Shown here: piece after piece, positions 62,661 to 64,000 of the stretch
Layout of the letters: each line of letters opens with the position of its first letter
Position numbering within the stretch: the first letter of the stretch is position 1
DNA from: Neofusicoccum parvum
Lineage: Eukaryota > Ascomycota > Dothideomycetes > Botryosphaeriales > Botryosphaeriaceae
Assembly (NCBI GenBank): GCA_020912385.1
Contig: CP087217.1
Span: 186,001 to 250,000, forward strand
Length of the DNA: 64,000 nt
Direction of reading: 5' to 3'
Made by a program: the position numbers and the translations under genes
Notes under the pieces: model-generated
The model's database searches: none
What the model saw: the letters and a program-made list of their open reading frames with translations, nothing else
What the model was told of the DNA's origin: nothing

Positions 62661-64000
62661 TCAGAAAGCCTCCTCCTCCAAGATCGCCATCTCCTCTTCC
62701 TCCCTCCGCTCCGCCTCGCGTACCGCCTCCACTGCATCCCTGAAGCACTTCTGTCCAGCCTCAAGGGCCCTCTCACCCTCTTCCTCCGCCTCCGGACTCG
62801 TGCTCATATCCAGTTCCTCGTCGTCTCCGTCGTACGCAACTGGCTCCACCCACCGCTGCTTGACAGCGAACAGCCCCTCCCCATCATCCAACACATCCCT
62901 ACCAACCATCAACACGCGGTCCAGAATGCCCCCCGCCACCCTCTCCAGCGCCCTCGGCTCCTCCTCCAGCGGCGCCACCTCCCTCACCGCCATCTCCTCC
63001 GCGCCCCCATCCATCAGGTCCGCCTCCGCGTAGTCCTCCGCACACAACTCGTACCCATGACACTCCGCCATCTTCTCGAACATGGCCCGCATGCACACCG
63101 CCGCGACGCCCTCGCCAAACGCCCCCTTCCCGCCGTCGCCCTCGTACTCCCGCGCCGCCAGCCCGGCCCGCTCGCGCAGCCGCCCCGCCTCCCGCGCCAG
63201 CCGGTGGTTGGCCGTGTGCAGCGCCGCCGTGATCTGGTGGTTGAGGTCGGCCTGGCGCGCCTGGCGGGCCAGCGTGGTCGCGCACGCGGCGTGGGCGTGC
63301 TCGGTCGCGCGGGCGCGGTCGAGGCGGGTGGTGAGCGCCGCGATGGTCGCGGTGCGGTTGGTGAGTTGGGCCTTCATGTCGTCGTAGACGGTTTTCCAGG
63401 CGGTGGGCGCGGAGGTGGTGAGGGCGGCGGTGAGGGCGTCTTGCAGCTTGAGGAGTTGGATTTCCAGGTCGTGGGCGAGGGCGGCTTGGGGCTTGAGGAT
63501 TTTGAGCTCGTCGTTGGCGGCGGCGAGGTCGGCGGTGGCGGCGCCGGAGGTGATTTGTGCGTCCTGGAGTTCGGCGTCGAGGTCGTGGAGTTGGTCGGCT
63601 TGGGTGACGGTCTTCTCGCGGAGGGTGTTGATGGTGTCGCGGTCGGAGGTGGCTGCGGCGACGAGGCGACGGTTCTCGGCGACGAGGGTGCGGCCGGCAA
63701 CGATGTTGTGGTTGCAGGCGTTCATGAAATCCGCCATCCAGTCGGCCAGTTGGGTGATAACTTCATCGTTGGTCATCTCGGCGAGCGTGGCGACGTTGGT
63801 GATGCCGGTGGCCTGGAGATCCTCCAGCAGGGGGAGAGTCTGATCGAAGACGTCATTGGCGAACGACTCAATCTCGTCATTGCTGGTCTTCAGGTCCTGA
63901 ATCTCGGCCTTGAGGCGCAGGTTCTCGTTGTGAGTGCGGATGCGGTCGTTCTCGATGGGCGTTTTCTCGTCGAGGAGACGGCGGACGTGGGCAGCCTGCT
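62661..64000 (-). CDS. Coiled-coil protein, C-terminal part (5' end outside window)
   Basis: The frame runs from the right edge to TGA at 62661-62663, about 446 residues. Reading from the edge it continues HVRRLLDEKTPIENDRIRTH and NLRLKAEIQDLKTSNDEIES before the first internal Met. A long heptad-rich coiled coil covers the first 270 or so residues (LVAENRRLVAAATSDRDTIN; DLDAELQDAQITSGAATADL). An acidic C-terminal region follows (EEEEMAILEEEAF end). I do not recognise the family; it may be a structural or spindle/cytoskeleton-like protein, but nothing in the sequence proves this. The true start lies beyond the window. Confidence 0.75.
   Translation of the reverse strand, partial: QAAHVRRLLDEKTPIENDRIRTHNENLRLKAEIQDLKTSNDEIESFANDVFDQTLPLLEDLQATGITNVATLAEMTNDEVITQLADWMADFMNACNHNIVAGRTLVAENRRLVAAATSDRDTINTLREKTVTQADQLHDLDAELQDAQITSGAATADLAAANDELKILKPQAALAHDLEIQLLKLQDALTAALTTSAPTAWKTVYDDMKAQLTNRTATIAALTTRLDRARATEHAHAACATTLARQARQADLNHQITAALHTANHRLAREAGRLRERAGLAAREYEGDGGKGAFGEGVAAVCMRAMFEKMAECHGYELCAEDYAEADLMDGGAEEMAVREVAPLEEEPRALERVAGGILDRVLMVGRDVLDDGEGLFAVKQRWVEPVAYDGDDEELDMSTSPEAEEEGERALEAGQKCFRDAVEAVREAERREEEEMAILEEEAF

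Overview
The window is nuclear DNA of a filamentous ascomycete (Pezizomycotina, possibly Dothideomycetes; the class is inferred). Coding regions are GC-rich and interrupted by short introns of about 49 to 95 nt with GTAAGT-like donors, CTAAC-like branch sites and CAG acceptors; three introns are longer (232, 344 and 403 nt). Genes lie on both strands as single units, and the set includes fungus-typical families: MnSOD, Sec72, a But2-type secreted protein, an eqolisin and a Zn2Cys6 regulator. I saw no rRNA, tRNA, CRISPR array or complete transposon.

Layout. 1-6.3 kb: the 3' part of a 5-oxoprolinase gene, a four-exon Mn-type superoxide dismutase and a small hypothetical gene. 6.7-11 kb: a secreted Cys/Pro-rich protein with a But2-like C-terminus, and a protein with a 2EXR/F-box-like region and a forkhead-like segment. 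11.6-15 kb: a divergent pair, mitoribosomal protein mS26 and the ribosome-assembly GTPase Nog2. 15.8-17.6 kb: a six-exon FAD monooxygenase. 18.5-24.6 kb: the most unusual block, with three head-to-tail diverged RNase H-fold genes, each with (or, in the first, probably with) a tiny first exon, interspersed with a short repeated element (GGGAT..CC...ATCCCGG) and followed by a 13-bp minisatellite. 25.3-27 kb: mitochondrial succinate-semialdehyde dehydrogenase. 27.6-28.5 kb: an AT-richer degraded gene. 28.8-29.7 kb: a secreted Gly/Asp-rich protein. 32-37 kb: a MARVEL-type membrane protein, Sec72 and a T5orf172 (GIY-YIG-like) protein. 39.6-43.9 kb: a divergent pair, a coiled-coil protein and a methyltransferase fused to a GFA/CENP-V domain. 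45.4-49.4 kb: two secreted low-complexity proteins, one built of about 19 near-identical Pro-rich units. 51-54 kb: a six-exon Zn2Cys6 transcription factor. 56-64 kb: a RING-like protein, an eqolisin protease, a small Cys-rich secreted protein and the C-terminal part of a coiled-coil protein cut by the right edge.

How they relate. Most genes are ordinary housekeeping or secretory genes with no obvious shared pathway. The mS26/NOG2 pair may share a promoter for ribosome biogenesis. Several secreted-protein genes have a TATA box about 130 to 170 bp upstream of the start, unlike the housekeeping genes, which fits inducible secretion. The RNase H trio and its repeat family are the best candidates for something undescribed. 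Exon structures were deduced by hand from splice consensus, reading phase and family similarity; no search was run.
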